The translations under genes and the position numbers were made by a program. The notes under the pieces were generated by a model. The model saw only the letters and a list, made by a program, of their open reading frames with translations, was not told where the DNA came from and did no database searches. 11,888 nt of DNA, taken from the NCBI GenBank assembly GCA_030654205.1, contig JAURXW010000033.1, positions 1-11,888 on the forward strand, in the 5' to 3' direction. This document shows, one piece after another, positions 1 through 6,544 of the stretch. Positions within the stretch are counted from its first letter, which is position 1. Every line of letters starts with the position of its first letter. The stretch comes from Bacteriovorax sp. Its GTDB lineage: Bacteria > Bdellovibrionota > Bacteriovoracia > Bacteriovoracales > Bacteriovoracaceae.

Positions 1-324
1 TCCCATGCGCTGACTTTCAGCTAGTGATCTTCGGCTTTTTTCGGCCATCTCACGCTGCTCTTCAATCGTTGGAATGTAGGCATCATCAACATATAAAAAA
101 GCTGCTTTTTCATAGCCGATATCCACAAATGCAGATTGCATTCCAGGAAGGACGCGCACGACTTTTCCCTTGTAGATATCACCTACAAATGGAAAATCAA
201 CACGGTTGTCTTCAGGAACATGATTGTGTGAGCGCTCCATAAGAAAGTCGAGTATTTCGCCATTCTCTATTAGCGCCGCCCGACACTCATTGAGTGTCTG
301 GTTAATAATAAGTTGCTTGGCCAT
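1..324 (-). CDS. rng: Ribonuclease E/G family protein, N-terminal part (runs off the window start)
   Basis: The minus strand is open for 108 codons from an ATG at 324 to the window edge. The protein starts MAKQLIINQTLNECRAALIE and then contains VGDIYKGKVVRVLPGMQ (residues 47-63) followed by SAFVDIGYEKAAFL (64-77). This is the family's S1-like RNA-binding start, very close to E. coli RNase G (NIYKGRVSRVLPGMQAAFVDIG). The charged stretch after residue 85 (EEQREMAEKSRRSLAESQR) sits where the S1 domain is interrupted in family members. The catalytic DNase I-like domain and zinc link lie outside the window. RNase E/G enzymes are single-strand-specific endonucleases that cut 5'-monophosphorylated RNA in rRNA maturation and mRNA decay. 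An AAAGGA ribosome binding site lies about 7 nt upstream of the ATG. Family membership is firm; RNase G versus RNase E cannot be decided from this fragment. Confidence 0.93.
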   Translation of the reverse strand, partial: MAKQLIINQTLNECRAALIENGEILDFLMERSHNHVPEDNRVDFPFVGDIYKGKVVRVLPGMQSAFVDIGYEKAAFLYVDDAYIPTIEEQREMAEKSRRSLAESQRMG

Positions 325-354
325 TAAAAATTCCTTTAAAAAATAATCTCTTTG

Positions 355-383
355 ATTCTATCAAAGCTTCATCGTTGTTTCAA
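355..383 (-). promoter_or_regulatory. Sigma70-type promoter of the RNase E/G gene
   Basis: On the minus strand TTGAAA (378-383) and TAGAAT (355-360) are separated by exactly 17 bp. Each hexamer matches the consensus at five of six positions. Transcription would start near 348, leaving a leader of about 24 nt that includes the AAAGGA site. The RNase gene can therefore be transcribed apart from the gene upstream of it. Confidence 0.65.
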
Positions 384-395
384 AGGGCATAGATG

Positions 396-414
396 AGCAC
401 TTACAATAAGTACT
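396..414 (-). other. Short hairpin between the exported-protein gene and the RNase gene
   Basis: Read on the minus strand, AGTACTTA, TTG and TAAGTGCT form an 8-bp stem (one G-U pair) with a 3-nt loop. It lies between the stop of the upstream gene (437) and the RNase promoter, with no T run after it. It could end or process the upstream transcript, or mean nothing; the stem is short and AT-rich. Confidence 0.3.
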
Positions 415-436
415 TGAGTGAAATGCTTTTTATTAA

Positions 437-868
437 TTAAAAGGTAAAATTATAGCCAAAACTAGGTAATGCTAAATTATTTTGGGCCATTTTAGTTTGA
501 TTAAACTCATGACGGCTTAAAGATTCAAATTTATCGGCGTTCATTGGGATCTCAGTAGCGTTCATTCCGATAACTGAAGTGCTTCTTGTGGCCTGGCTAA
601 AAATAACTACGCCTACTCCAATAACAATTCCCACGGCGCCACCTACTGCAATATTTTTAAGATGCTCTGAAGGGCTATTTACAAATGAAAGAGTCGAAAG
701 TCCTAAGACTGCTCCAACGGCCCCAGCACCAATAACGATACTAATATCTCTGAGCGAATCATCGACAATACTATCTTCAGGGGCCGCTGCCAAAGTTTGT
801 GCACTTTGGGTCATAAGTACTGCGGCCAGTACGAAAAGCGTGATATTTTTTTTAATGGCCATAAACAT
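437..868 (-). CDS. Small exported or membrane protein with two glycine-rich hydrophobic segments
   Basis: This encodes 143 aa. Residues 6-28 form a signal-peptide-like segment (KKNITLFVLAAVLMTQSAQT, then LAAA), which may be cleaved near residue 28. Two further hydrophobic, glycine-rich stretches follow at about 43-62 (ISIVIGAGAVGAVLGLSTLS) and 73-90 (IAVGGAVGIVIGVGVVIF). Between them lies a short polar link. The last 50 residues are polar and the C-terminus is aromatic (FGYNFTF), as in many outer-membrane proteins. No catalytic motif is visible and the family is not recognised. The start is uncertain: a second ATG lies at 862 (MAIKK) and neither has a strong ribosome binding site. It is transcribed toward the RNase gene, but a promoter and a hairpin separate the two, so a shared function is not implied. 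Confidence 0.75.
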   Translation of the reverse strand: MFMAIKKNITLFVLAAVLMTQSAQTLAAAPEDSIVDDSLRDISIVIGAGAVGAVLGLSTLSFVNSPSEHLKNIAVGGAVGIVIGVGVVIFSQATRSTSVIGMNATEIPMNADKFESLSRHEFNQTKMAQNNLALPSFGYNFTF

Positions 869-888
869 AGTCTTTGTCTCGCGTTAAT

Positions 889-917
889 TTGATTTTTGTC
901 AGTCTTTTGAATACACT
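889..917 (+). promoter_or_regulatory. Sigma70-type promoter of the nucleoside salvage operon
   Basis: TTGATT (889-894) and TACACT (912-917) are separated by 17 bp. The predicted transcript starts near 924, giving a leader of about 37 nt before the ATG at 961. This placement rules out the longer reading frame from 874, because that start would lie upstream of the promoter. Confidence 0.55.
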
Positions 918-960
918 ACCCCTCTTAAATACCTTTGATATCCTACCGAGTGTGATTTTC

Positions 961-2319
961 ATGAAACAAACTTTCTCTGCTTATAATATTATACAAAAGA
1001 AACGAGATAAAGAAAAACTTACGAAAGATGAAATCACTTGGTTCATTGAAGGTCTCACAAAAGGTGAAATTGCCGATTATCAAATGAGCGCTCTACTTAT
1101 GGCCATTTATCTAAATGGTCTTGATAAACTAGAAACTGTTGCTCTCACAGATGCTATGCTTTACTCCGGAAAAGTTCTCAACTTTCCAGAACAAATTTAT
1201 ATCGACAAACATTCTACGGGCGGCGTTGGCGATAAAGCTTCTTTTATTCTTGCCCCTATAGCGGCTGCATGTGGAGTCAAAGTTCCGATGATTGCTGGGC
1301 GAGGCCTTGGACATACGGGCGGGACTGTTGATAAAATTGAATCGATAAAAGGTTTTAAAACAGAAATTTCACTACTTGATTTTGTAAAATTATTAGAAGA
1401 AAGAGGTATCGTCCTTATTGGACAAACTGGAGAGATTGCTCCTGCCGATAAAAAAATATATGCCTTGAGAGATGTCACGGCCACAATCGAATCTATTCCT
1501 TTAATTACAGCTTCCATTATGAGTAAAAAACTGGCCGAGGGCGCTAGTGGAATTGTGATGGATATCAAAACCGGCAACGGGGCCTTCATGGCAAAACTCA
1601 GTGATGCTAAAAAACTTGCTGAAAGTATTCGTCAAACAGGACTACGTTTTAATAAAAATATGATGACTATCATTTCAGATATGTCTGAACCGCTTGGAAA
1701 TGCCGTTGGAAATTCACTGGAAATGATCGAGAGTATTGAAACACTCAAAGGTCATGGACCAGCTGACTTAACTGAATTATCACTTTCTTTAGCAGGGGGA
1801 ATGATTTATTTAGCAGGACTCGCCAAAACTCATAAAGACGGAATAAAAAAAGCACAAGCGGCCCTGGATTCTGGAGCGGCCCTGGCAAAATTTCGAGAAC
1901 TTATTATTAATCAAGGTGGAGATCCACTTTTTATTGATAACTACTCTCTTTTTCCCCATACTCAATCTACTTTGGAAGTAAAAGCTTCGAAAAATGGATT
2001 TGTGAATAAGATGGATTGTAAATCATTAGGTCTTCATTGCGTGCGCCTAGGTGGAGGAAGACAAAAAACTTCTGATCCAATCGATTTTGCGGTGGGATTT
2101 ATTATGAATAAAAAAATTGGTGATAAAGTTAAAAAAGGTGAGATTTTAGTAACGATTCACTGTCATAATAACCAACTGGCCATTGCCAAAGAAATTAGCG
2201 AAGCCATGATTAAAAAAGATATAACAATTTCTGCCACTAAATCAAAAATTAAAAAGAAATTGGTTATTGAAGTGCAAACTAAATTTGCACCTAAAAAAAG
2301 CAAAAACAAAAACATATAA
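961..2319 (+). CDS. deoA: Pyrimidine-nucleoside / thymidine phosphorylase
   Basis: This 452-aa enzyme cleaves thymidine, deoxyuridine and possibly uridine with phosphate into base and (deoxy)ribose-1-phosphate, in the cytosol. Visible motifs are the phosphate-binding KHSTGGVGDK (83-92), the family signature GRGLGHTGGTVDKIES (113-128; the PROSITE pattern has Ser where this protein has Ala112), YALRDVTAT (167-175, catalytic-site Arg170), ITASIMSKKLAEG (182-194, with Ser185 and Lys189, the counterparts of E. coli Ser186 and Lys190), and KTGNGAFM (203-210). The C-terminal PyNP domain spans about 345-420 (GGGRQKTSDPIDFAVG). From memory, wording such as ISDMSEPLGNAVGN and ETLKGHGPADLTEL is closer to Bacillus-type PyNP (pdp) than to E. 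coli DeoA, so broad pyrimidine use is likely. The last 25 residues are unusually lysine-rich. ATG 961 is preferred over an upstream frame start at 874; the ribosome binding site (GAG about 10 nt upstream) is weak. It is the first gene of the operon. Confidence 0.95.
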   Translation: MKQTFSAYNIIQKKRDKEKLTKDEITWFIEGLTKGEIADYQMSALLMAIYLNGLDKLETVALTDAMLYSGKVLNFPEQIYIDKHSTGGVGDKASFILAPIAAACGVKVPMIAGRGLGHTGGTVDKIESIKGFKTEISLLDFVKLLEERGIVLIGQTGEIAPADKKIYALRDVTATIESIPLITASIMSKKLAEGASGIVMDIKTGNGAFMAKLSDAKKLAESIRQTGLRFNKNMMTIISDMSEPLGNAVGNSLEMIESIETLKGHGPADLTELSLSLAGGMIYLAGLAKTHKDGIKKAQAALDSGAALAKFRELIINQGGDPLFIDNYSLFPHTQSTLEVKASKNGFVNKMDCKSLGLHCVRLGGGRQKTSDPIDFAVGFIMNKKIGDKVKKGEILVTIHCHNNQLAIAKEISEAMIKKDITISATKSKIKKKLVIEVQTKFAPKKSKNKNI

Positions 2320-2331
2320 AGAGACAAATTT

Positions 2332-3153
2332 ATGTACGAAAAACTAGGCAAAGCCGCTCAATACATTCAATCCATCAAGTCCACTAAACCCCGCGTAGGA
2401 ATAGTCCTAGGCTCAGGTCTAGGAGTCTTCGTTGATCAAATTGAAGATAAAACAATCATTCCTTACAATGATATTCCCTACTTCAAAAAAACAACTGTTG
2501 AAGGACATGAAGGACGATTAATTCTAGGTAAAATAAAAGGCGTAGAAGTTGCCGTTTTGCAAGGAAGACTCCATGCCTACGAAGGTCTCCCTATGGAGGA
2601 AGTTGTTTTTCCAGTCAGACTTCTTTCTATTTTAGGAATTAGTATTTTAATACTGACCAATGCTGCCGGTGGAATCAATTTAAATTATGCTCCAGGAGAT
2701 TTAGTTTTAATTGAAGATCATCTTAATCTAATGGGAAAAAATCCACTTATAGGACCCAATAATAATCAAATGGGACCACGCTTTCCCGATATGAGCCATG
2801 CTTACAATGTCGAGCTTAATGAGATTATGAAAACTGTATCAAAGACTCTTGGTTATAATTTGCAAGTTGGAATCTATGCCGGAGTTTTAGGCCCTACTTA
2901 TGAAACACCTGCCGAAATAAAAATGATCAGAACTCTTGGTGGTGATATGGTTGGTATGAGTACCGTACCAGAATCGATAGCTGCCAATCACTTGGGCCTA
3001 AAGGTTTGTGGCATCAGCTGTATTACTAATATGGGTGCAGGGATAGTCAACCAAACTCTTAAACATGAAGATATTAAGGAAGTGGCGTTTAAAGCAATGA
3101 ATCACTTCACTGCTCTTTTAAATGGCTCAATTGAAAAATTTGGAAAACTTTAG
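2332..3153 (+). CDS. punA: Purine-nucleoside phosphorylase, trimeric (type I) family
   Basis: This 273-aa protein matches the length of trimeric purine-nucleoside phosphorylases, which split inosine, guanosine and their deoxy forms with phosphate. Visible residues are the phosphate loop GSGLG (27-31), GHEGRL (58-63), QGRLHAYEG (77-85, with Arg79, His81, Tyr83 and Glu84 at the positions known from the human enzyme), TNAAGG (109-114), LGPTYETPAE (186-195, base-contacting Glu191), VGMSTVPE (207-214), TNMGAG (232-237, with Asn233 matching the Asn that selects 6-oxopurines) and His245. The GRLHAYEG form separates it from methylthioadenosine phosphorylase, which has GRHH there. It starts 12 bp after the phosphorylase stop, with an AAGAGA ribosome binding site overlapping the gap, so it is co-transcribed and probably coupled. 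Confidence 0.95.
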   Translation: MYEKLGKAAQYIQSIKSTKPRVGIVLGSGLGVFVDQIEDKTIIPYNDIPYFKKTTVEGHEGRLILGKIKGVEVAVLQGRLHAYEGLPMEEVVFPVRLLSILGISILILTNAAGGINLNYAPGDLVLIEDHLNLMGKNPLIGPNNNQMGPRFPDMSHAYNVELNEIMKTVSKTLGYNLQVGIYAGVLGPTYETPAEIKMIRTLGGDMVGMSTVPESIAANHLGLKVCGISCITNMGAGIVNQTLKHEDIKEVAFKAMNHFTALLNGSIEKFGKL

Positions 3154-3162
3154 GATATAAAA

Positions 3163-3552
3163 ATGGAATCAAAACAACTGAGAACTCTAGCTCTTGAAGC
3201 TTCAAAAAATGCGTACTCGCCTTATTCTAAGGCCCATGTTGGGTGTGCGCTAGAAACAAGTGACGGATCAATTTACACCGGTTGCAATATTGAAAATGCC
3301 AGCTACGGTGGAACGATTTGTGCCGAAAGAGTGGCCATTTTAAAAGCAGTTTCAGATAAAAAAATGAAATTAACAAAAATTTACGTTTACACAAAAGAAG
3401 GCTGGCCGCCTTGTGGAATGTGCCGTCAGGTCATGAGTGAATTTGCCGCAGATAATTTAGAAGTTATTATTGGCAATGAAGCAGGCGTAGAAAATAAAAT
3501 AAAGTTTAGTGATTTAATGCCATTATCATTTACGCCTGATCACTTGGTCTAA
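3163..3552 (+). CDS. cdd: Cytidine deaminase, homotetrameric type
   Basis: At 129 aa this has the size of the short, tetrameric cytidine deaminases. It hydrolyses cytidine and deoxycytidine to uridine and deoxyuridine. The zinc site is complete: CAER (Cys53, catalytic Glu55) and PPCGMC (Cys84, Cys87). The substrate-binding NIEN lies at 42-45 and SPYS at 19-22. The AGGA ribosome binding site (3152-3155) overlaps the TAG stop of the purine phosphorylase gene and the gap is 9 bp, a typical operon join. The product feeds uridine or deoxyuridine to the pyrimidine phosphorylase encoded first in the operon. No hairpin terminator is visible before the convergent gene that ends at 3562. Confidence 0.96.
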   Translation: MESKQLRTLALEASKNAYSPYSKAHVGCALETSDGSIYTGCNIENASYGGTICAERVAILKAVSDKKMKLTKIYVYTKEGWPPCGMCRQVMSEFAADNLEVIIGNEAGVENKIKFSDLMPLSFTPDHLV

Positions 3553-3561
3553 TGATTTAAC

Positions 3562-4794
3562 TTAGTCATCAATACCCATAAATTTACGGTAAAGTTTGTC
3601 TTTGAAAGAATCTTTTCTTTTTCCTTCATCAAGACATTCCTGGAATTTTTTAGCGTCAGTAGGAATTTCTGCGCGCATGACTTTTGCTTCACATTCATTT
3701 TTACGACGGGTATCTTGCTCTATCATTTGTTCAGGAGTGTCGTAATTAAATAGATCATAATAATTATCATTTCTTAGATCGAATAATTTTTCAATTGGAG
3801 CATTTGTATTTTCTTTATAAATCATCTGCACTAAATTATCGCGGTCATATATAAAGAAAGGTTTTTCAACCGATCCTTTATTAAAAATAGTTTTGAATGT
3901 TTTATTTATTTTGAAGGCCGGATGATCTGCAGGATCGAGTGTTTTATACTGAACTGTAATGGGAGTTTGCAACTCACTTCCAAACATAATTAAATCATGA
4001 AAGGCCATTAGGTCTGGTTTTCTTAATCTTATACAACCATGAGAATCAAAACCCCTTACAAATGAATCATTAATTTCAATATGAAAACCAATTGCAGTTG
4101 TGTCTGTCGACAAATCAGATCCTTTTAATATTCTAATAAATGGCAATCCCGCAAAGTAGCGAGGTTTCTCTCTTTTAGAAATAACGGCCCTCTGATCAAT
4201 GAAGCCATTTTGAAACCTTGGAGTAACTAAAGAGACATTTCCCTCGTTCATAACTCCTTCATCAAAGGCCCCAACTCCAATGGGAAAAACTAATTTGATA
4301 TCTCTAAGTGTATCTTCAATAATTAGTTTTCTTTCAATAAGGCCTACACTGGCCCTGAAAAACATATCTTTTAGCGCGTAAACAGCATCAGTTTGAATCG
4401 TTAAATCGGCAAGAGCCTTGGCCCCTAAATTGTAACTAACAGAAATTTTCTCAAAATTAAAAGTTTGGTTTTTATATTTAACAAACCCAGTTAAGTTTAA
4501 TTTTACCGAGCTCCCAATGACTTCAGGATATTTGTTAAGAAAAATATCGTGAACGACTTCAATATTACTTTGATTAAAAAAGCTCTCTGGAGATTTTTTG
4601 AAAATTTCTGAAATATTAGCTAACCCCGGAACTAGGCTCGGATAACTAGAAACAATGTCTGAAATTCGTACACCCAGAATTTTATTTTTAGCTTCAATAG
4701 GTATGACTAAATTATTGCTCGAAATAGCTGGCACTGATGAAAATAGTAGCAATAGACCAAGGCCCGCTGTTAAAAGCGTCTCTTTATTTAACAT
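3562..4794 (-). CDS. Secreted L,D-transpeptidase (YkuD fold) with a C-terminal extension
   Basis: This 410-aa protein forms or edits 3-3 links (or attaches other partners) at meso-diaminopimelate of peptidoglycan, in the periplasm or beyond. Residues 1-25 are a signal peptide (KETLLTAGLGLLLLFSS, then VPA). The catalytic part is at about 165-282: GFHIE (His238), then 12 residues on the SHGCIRL box (251-257) with nucleophile Cys254. The His-to-Ser spacing equals that of B. subtilis YkuD. Residues 26-160 are a charged N-terminal region with no clear motif. About 125 residues follow the catalytic core, ending in a charged segment with Cys368 and Cys387. The ATG at 4794 is chosen because GGAG lies 6 nt upstream; a TTG at 4812 is in frame but lacks such a site. 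Related enzymes in predatory Bdellovibrio act on prey walls; the same role here is only a possibility. Confidence 0.9.
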   Translation of the reverse strand: MLNKETLLTAGLGLLLLFSSVPAISSNNLVIPIEAKNKILGVRISDIVSSYPSLVPGLANISEIFKKSPESFFNQSNIEVVHDIFLNKYPEVIGSSVKLNLTGFVKYKNQTFNFEKISVSYNLGAKALADLTIQTDAVYALKDMFFRASVGLIERKLIIEDTLRDIKLVFPIGVGAFDEGVMNEGNVSLVTPRFQNGFIDQRAVISKREKPRYFAGLPFIRILKGSDLSTDTTAIGFHIEINDSFVRGFDSHGCIRLRKPDLMAFHDLIMFGSELQTPITVQYKTLDPADHPAFKINKTFKTIFNKGSVEKPFFIYDRDNLVQMIYKENTNAPIEKLFDLRNDNYYDLFNYDTPEQMIEQDTRRKNECEAKVMRAEIPTDAKKFQECLDEGKRKDSFKDKLYRKFMGIDD

Positions 4795-4916
4795 GAAATT
4801 CTCCAAAAACAATTTTCTTAAGAAGTACCAAAACTTAAATGCACAGGTAATTAAAAACAGATAGTGTGAATTTTTTACAGCCTCGCTTTTTTGTCCAAAT
4901 TACTAAGATTTATGGT

Positions 4917-4922
4917 TACAAT
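4917..4922 (+). promoter_or_regulatory. Possible -10 element of a leaderless marC-like gene
   Basis: TACAAT ends 6 nt before the ATG at 4929, so the expected transcription start falls on that ATG. No ribosome binding site is visible between 4905 and 4928. The best upstream -35 match is TTGTCC at 4891-4896, but the spacing of 20 bp is poor. Confidence 0.4.
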
Positions 4923-4928
4923 AGAATT

Positions 4929-5510
4929 ATGAATTTTTTAAACAATCTTATTTTCAAAGAAATTTTTTCGGTCACACTCATTTTGTTTTCAGTTATCGAT
5001 ATATTGGGCTCAATTCCCTTTATTATTGATTTGAAAAAAAAATATCAGCAAATTGATAGCTTTAAAATTACCCTGATTTCGGGAGTTTTACTTTTTTCCT
5101 TCCTTTTTATCGGGGAATCCATTTTAAAATTATTCGGAGTTGATGTTCAGTCATTTGCCATTGCTGGTGGTCTGATCATGTTTTTATTAGGACTTGAAAT
5201 GGTTTTAGATATTGTTATTTTTAAACATGATCATCAAGATGGACAAACATCCCCTATCGTTCCTCTGGCCTTTCCCTTAATTGCAGGGGCCGGCTCAATG
5301 ACAACCTTGATTTCACTGAATGCTGTCTACGCTCGAGTAAATATTATTTTTGGTATCTTACTTAATTTAGTGGTGGTTTATTTAGTTTTAAAATCGTCTG
5401 ATTTTATTAATAAAAAACTCGGTATAACCGGAAGTGTAATTCTAAGAAAATTTTTCGGAACGATTCTTTTGGCAATGGCGATTAAACTTATTAGAACAAA
5501 TTTAATCTAA
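4929..5510 (+). CDS. MarC-family integral membrane protein
   Basis: This 193-aa, very hydrophobic protein has about six membrane segments: near 8-28, 42-62, 70-92, 110-130, 135-152 and 168-187. It has the family's layout, with FSVIDILGSIPFIIDL (20-35) matching the NPFGALPIFLSL region, FAIAGGLIMFLLGLEMV in the third segment, then SPIVPLAFPLIAGAGSMTTL, the conserved PLA-P-IAGPG-like loop. The family (UPF0056) sits in the inner membrane; its transport substrate is not established, and the early link of E. coli MarC to multiple antibiotic resistance was not upheld. An in-frame GTG at 4866 would add 21 residues (NFLQPRFFVQITKIYGYNRI), but family members start right before the first membrane segment, which favours the ATG. 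The gene is divergent from the transpeptidase gene and ends inside a hairpin. Confidence 0.85.
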   Translation: MNFLNNLIFKEIFSVTLILFSVIDILGSIPFIIDLKKKYQQIDSFKITLISGVLLFSFLFIGESILKLFGVDVQSFAIAGGLIMFLLGLEMVLDIVIFKHDHQDGQTSPIVPLAFPLIAGAGSMTTLISLNAVYARVNIIFGILLNLVVVYLVLKSSDFINKKLGITGSVILRKFFGTILLAMAIKLIRTNLI

Positions 5511-5546
5511 GACCTCTTGCTTAGTTTTTTAAAGCAAGAGGCCTTA
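5508..5546. terminator. Long hairpin, probably a bidirectional terminator
   Basis: CCTCTTGCTT (5513-5522) pairs perfectly with AAGCAAGAGG (5532-5541). The stem continues after one A/C mismatch with TAAG (5508-5511) against CTTA (5543-5546). The 9-nt loop is T-rich, but no long T run follows on either side. It contains the stop codon of the marC-like gene and lies just before the stop of the convergent gene, so it would separate the two transcripts. Confidence 0.75.
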
Positions 5547-5552
5547 GTGAAA

Positions 5553-6020
5553 TTATTTAATTAGTGAGTATACAAAAGTTTCTTCAATTGGCTCAGAATG
5601 ACATGTATCGTTTGTTGAAGTATAGGCCACTGAAAGACTTAAGTCTTTAGCGCTAACTTCAGTACTTTCACCCATTTCTGTTATTCCAGAAATACGAAGA
5701 AATGCAACTTCACCTTGGTAACATCCAGCATCCCAACCGTCTAAAATCTTAGCTTCAGCGACAAACTTAATTGAATTTAAACCAACGGCAGTGATTGATT
5801 TTACCGTTAAAGTGGCAGGAGTATTAGAATATGTTCCGTAAGTACCAAGTATTGTATTTTTTGCAGTTAATAAAACTGAGTCTAAGCAATAAACCTGAGG
5901 AAGTGAACTTGGAACTTTCGTAGTTGCAGTAAAACAACTTTGATTTCTGGTGTCTTCTGGACCGGCAACAGCTGCTAGGGAAATGGTTGAAAGGGCAATT
6001 AGAATTAATAATGACTTCAT
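5553..6020 (-). CDS. Secreted four-cysteine protein of unknown family
   Basis: This encodes 155 aa. Residues 1-19 are a signal peptide (LLILIALSTISLAAVA, cleavage before GPED). The mature part has exactly four cysteines (29, 45, 100, 140), enough for two disulfides, which suits a periplasmic or secreted protein. It is rich in Ser, Thr and Val with alternating hydrophobic residues (for example LTVKSITAVG, IKFVAEAKI, LSLSVAYTS), so a compact beta fold is likely. No known motif is recognised. The ATG at 6020 has GGAGA 5-6 nt upstream, a strong start. It appears to be a single-gene unit: a hairpin lies after its stop and about 110 bp of non-coding DNA precede it. Expression may be limited by a leader hairpin that masks the ribosome binding site. 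Confidence 0.8.
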   Translation of the reverse strand: MKSLLILIALSTISLAAVAGPEDTRNQSCFTATTKVPSSLPQVYCLDSVLLTAKNTILGTYGTYSNTPATLTVKSITAVGLNSIKFVAEAKILDGWDAGCYQGEVAFLRISGITEMGESTEVSAKDLSLSVAYTSTNDTCHSEPIEETFVYSLIK

Positions 6021-6025
6021 AATAT

Positions 6026-6052
6026 CTCCACAAGGTAAGTTAACTTATGGAG
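6026..6052 (-). promoter_or_regulatory. Leader hairpin that could mask the ribosome binding site of the four-cysteine protein gene
   Basis: In the minus-strand transcript CTCCA (6048-6052) can pair with TGGAG (6026-6030), which contains the GGAG ribosome binding site. The inner part is the palindrome TAAGTTAACTTA (6036-6047), which can stack on the outer stem with a 5-nt bulge. A second perfect 14-bp palindrome, CTTAAAATTTTAAG, lies at 6062-6075 just upstream. The stem is weak enough to melt, as in RNA thermometers, but this is inference only. Confidence 0.35.
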
Positions 6053-6131
6053 AGCTTATAGCTTAAAATTTTAAGATTATGTATTAGATTTCAGTTAAGA
6101 ATGAATTAATTTCAGACCATTTAAACCAAAA

Positions 6132-6527
6132 CTATAGTTTTTTTCTTTTAGCGATAACCGTTAGTGAAAGCTCAGGATTAACAGAAGTATCCTGATTGAT
6201 TGTAATATTAGACTCTGCATTTTCTTTAGCAAGAATTCCCGGAGAGGCGATGATTGTCTTAGTGCCATCTTTGTCAATTTTACCAATGGTAAAATTCATC
6301 ATAATTCCTTTATTTTGAGAAGTACTTTCAGTGGCAATTACATCAATATAGCTTTCTTCATCACCTTGTTTTTGAGTAATTGTCGCTCTTTCTCCTGCTC
6401 GAACAATTATTCGGGGAGAAGAAACATGTTTTCCATTTAACATCAAATTCATTTTTAAATCGTAAGTATTTGAGGCAGCAAAAGCTGAAGTACTAAGTAA
6501 AAAGAAAATGCTTACTAATAAACGCAT
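6132..6527 (-). CDS. Small periplasmic beta-domain protein, partner of the TIM-barrel protein
   Basis: From the ATG at 6527 this gives 131 aa. GGAG lies about 6 nt upstream, which decides the start; the frame is open back to 6626 but that longer form would overlap the preceding gene and lack a signal peptide at its N-terminus. Residues 1-17 are a signal peptide (MRLLVSIFFLLSTSAFA). The mature 114 residues read as a single beta sandwich: LMLNGKHVSSPRIIVRAGE (28-46), then RATITQKQ, an acidic turn, IDVIATES, and a hydrophobic C-terminal strand LSLTVIAKRKKL. The pattern 'G K x V x x P R I I V x A G E x A T I' resembles short periplasmic domains seen at the ends of some BlaR1-like and TonB-like envelope proteins; the link is from memory and not secure. 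The gene starts 17 bp after the TIM-barrel gene's stop, so they form an operon. The stop codon lies in the palindrome AAAACTATAGTTTT (6128-6141). Confidence 0.75.
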   Translation of the reverse strand: MRLLVSIFFLLSTSAFAASNTYDLKMNLMLNGKHVSSPRIIVRAGERATITQKQGDEESYIDVIATESTSQNKGIMMNFTIGKIDKDGTKTIIASPGILAKENAESNITINQDTSVNPELSLTVIAKRKKL

Positions 6528-6544
6528 AAAAAACTCCATGTAAT

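Noticed and set aside
24..242. Open frame on the plus strand opposite the RNase E/G gene
   Set aside because: It is antisense to a clear S1-domain coding sequence and encodes no recognisable protein.
874..960. N-terminal extension of the pyrimidine phosphorylase from an ATG at 874
   Set aside because: It would start upstream of the likely promoter (889-917), has no family counterpart, and the enzyme family begins at the MKQTFSAYNII position.
1197..1589. 130-codon minus-strand frame inside the pyrimidine phosphorylase gene
   Set aside because: It is a shadow of the conserved phosphorylase motifs on the plus strand.
3540..3575. Possible terminator between the cytidine deaminase and the convergent transpeptidase gene
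   Set aside because: No stem of useful length with a T run could be found in the 9-bp gap or its flanks.
4815..4824. 10-bp palindrome TTCTTAAGAA in the transpeptidase leader
   Set aside because: Too short and AT-rich to claim as an operator; no second copy was seen.
4866..4928. GTG start at 4866 for the MarC-family protein
   Set aside because: The added 21 residues are not typical of the family and no ribosome binding site precedes the GTG; kept as an alternative only.
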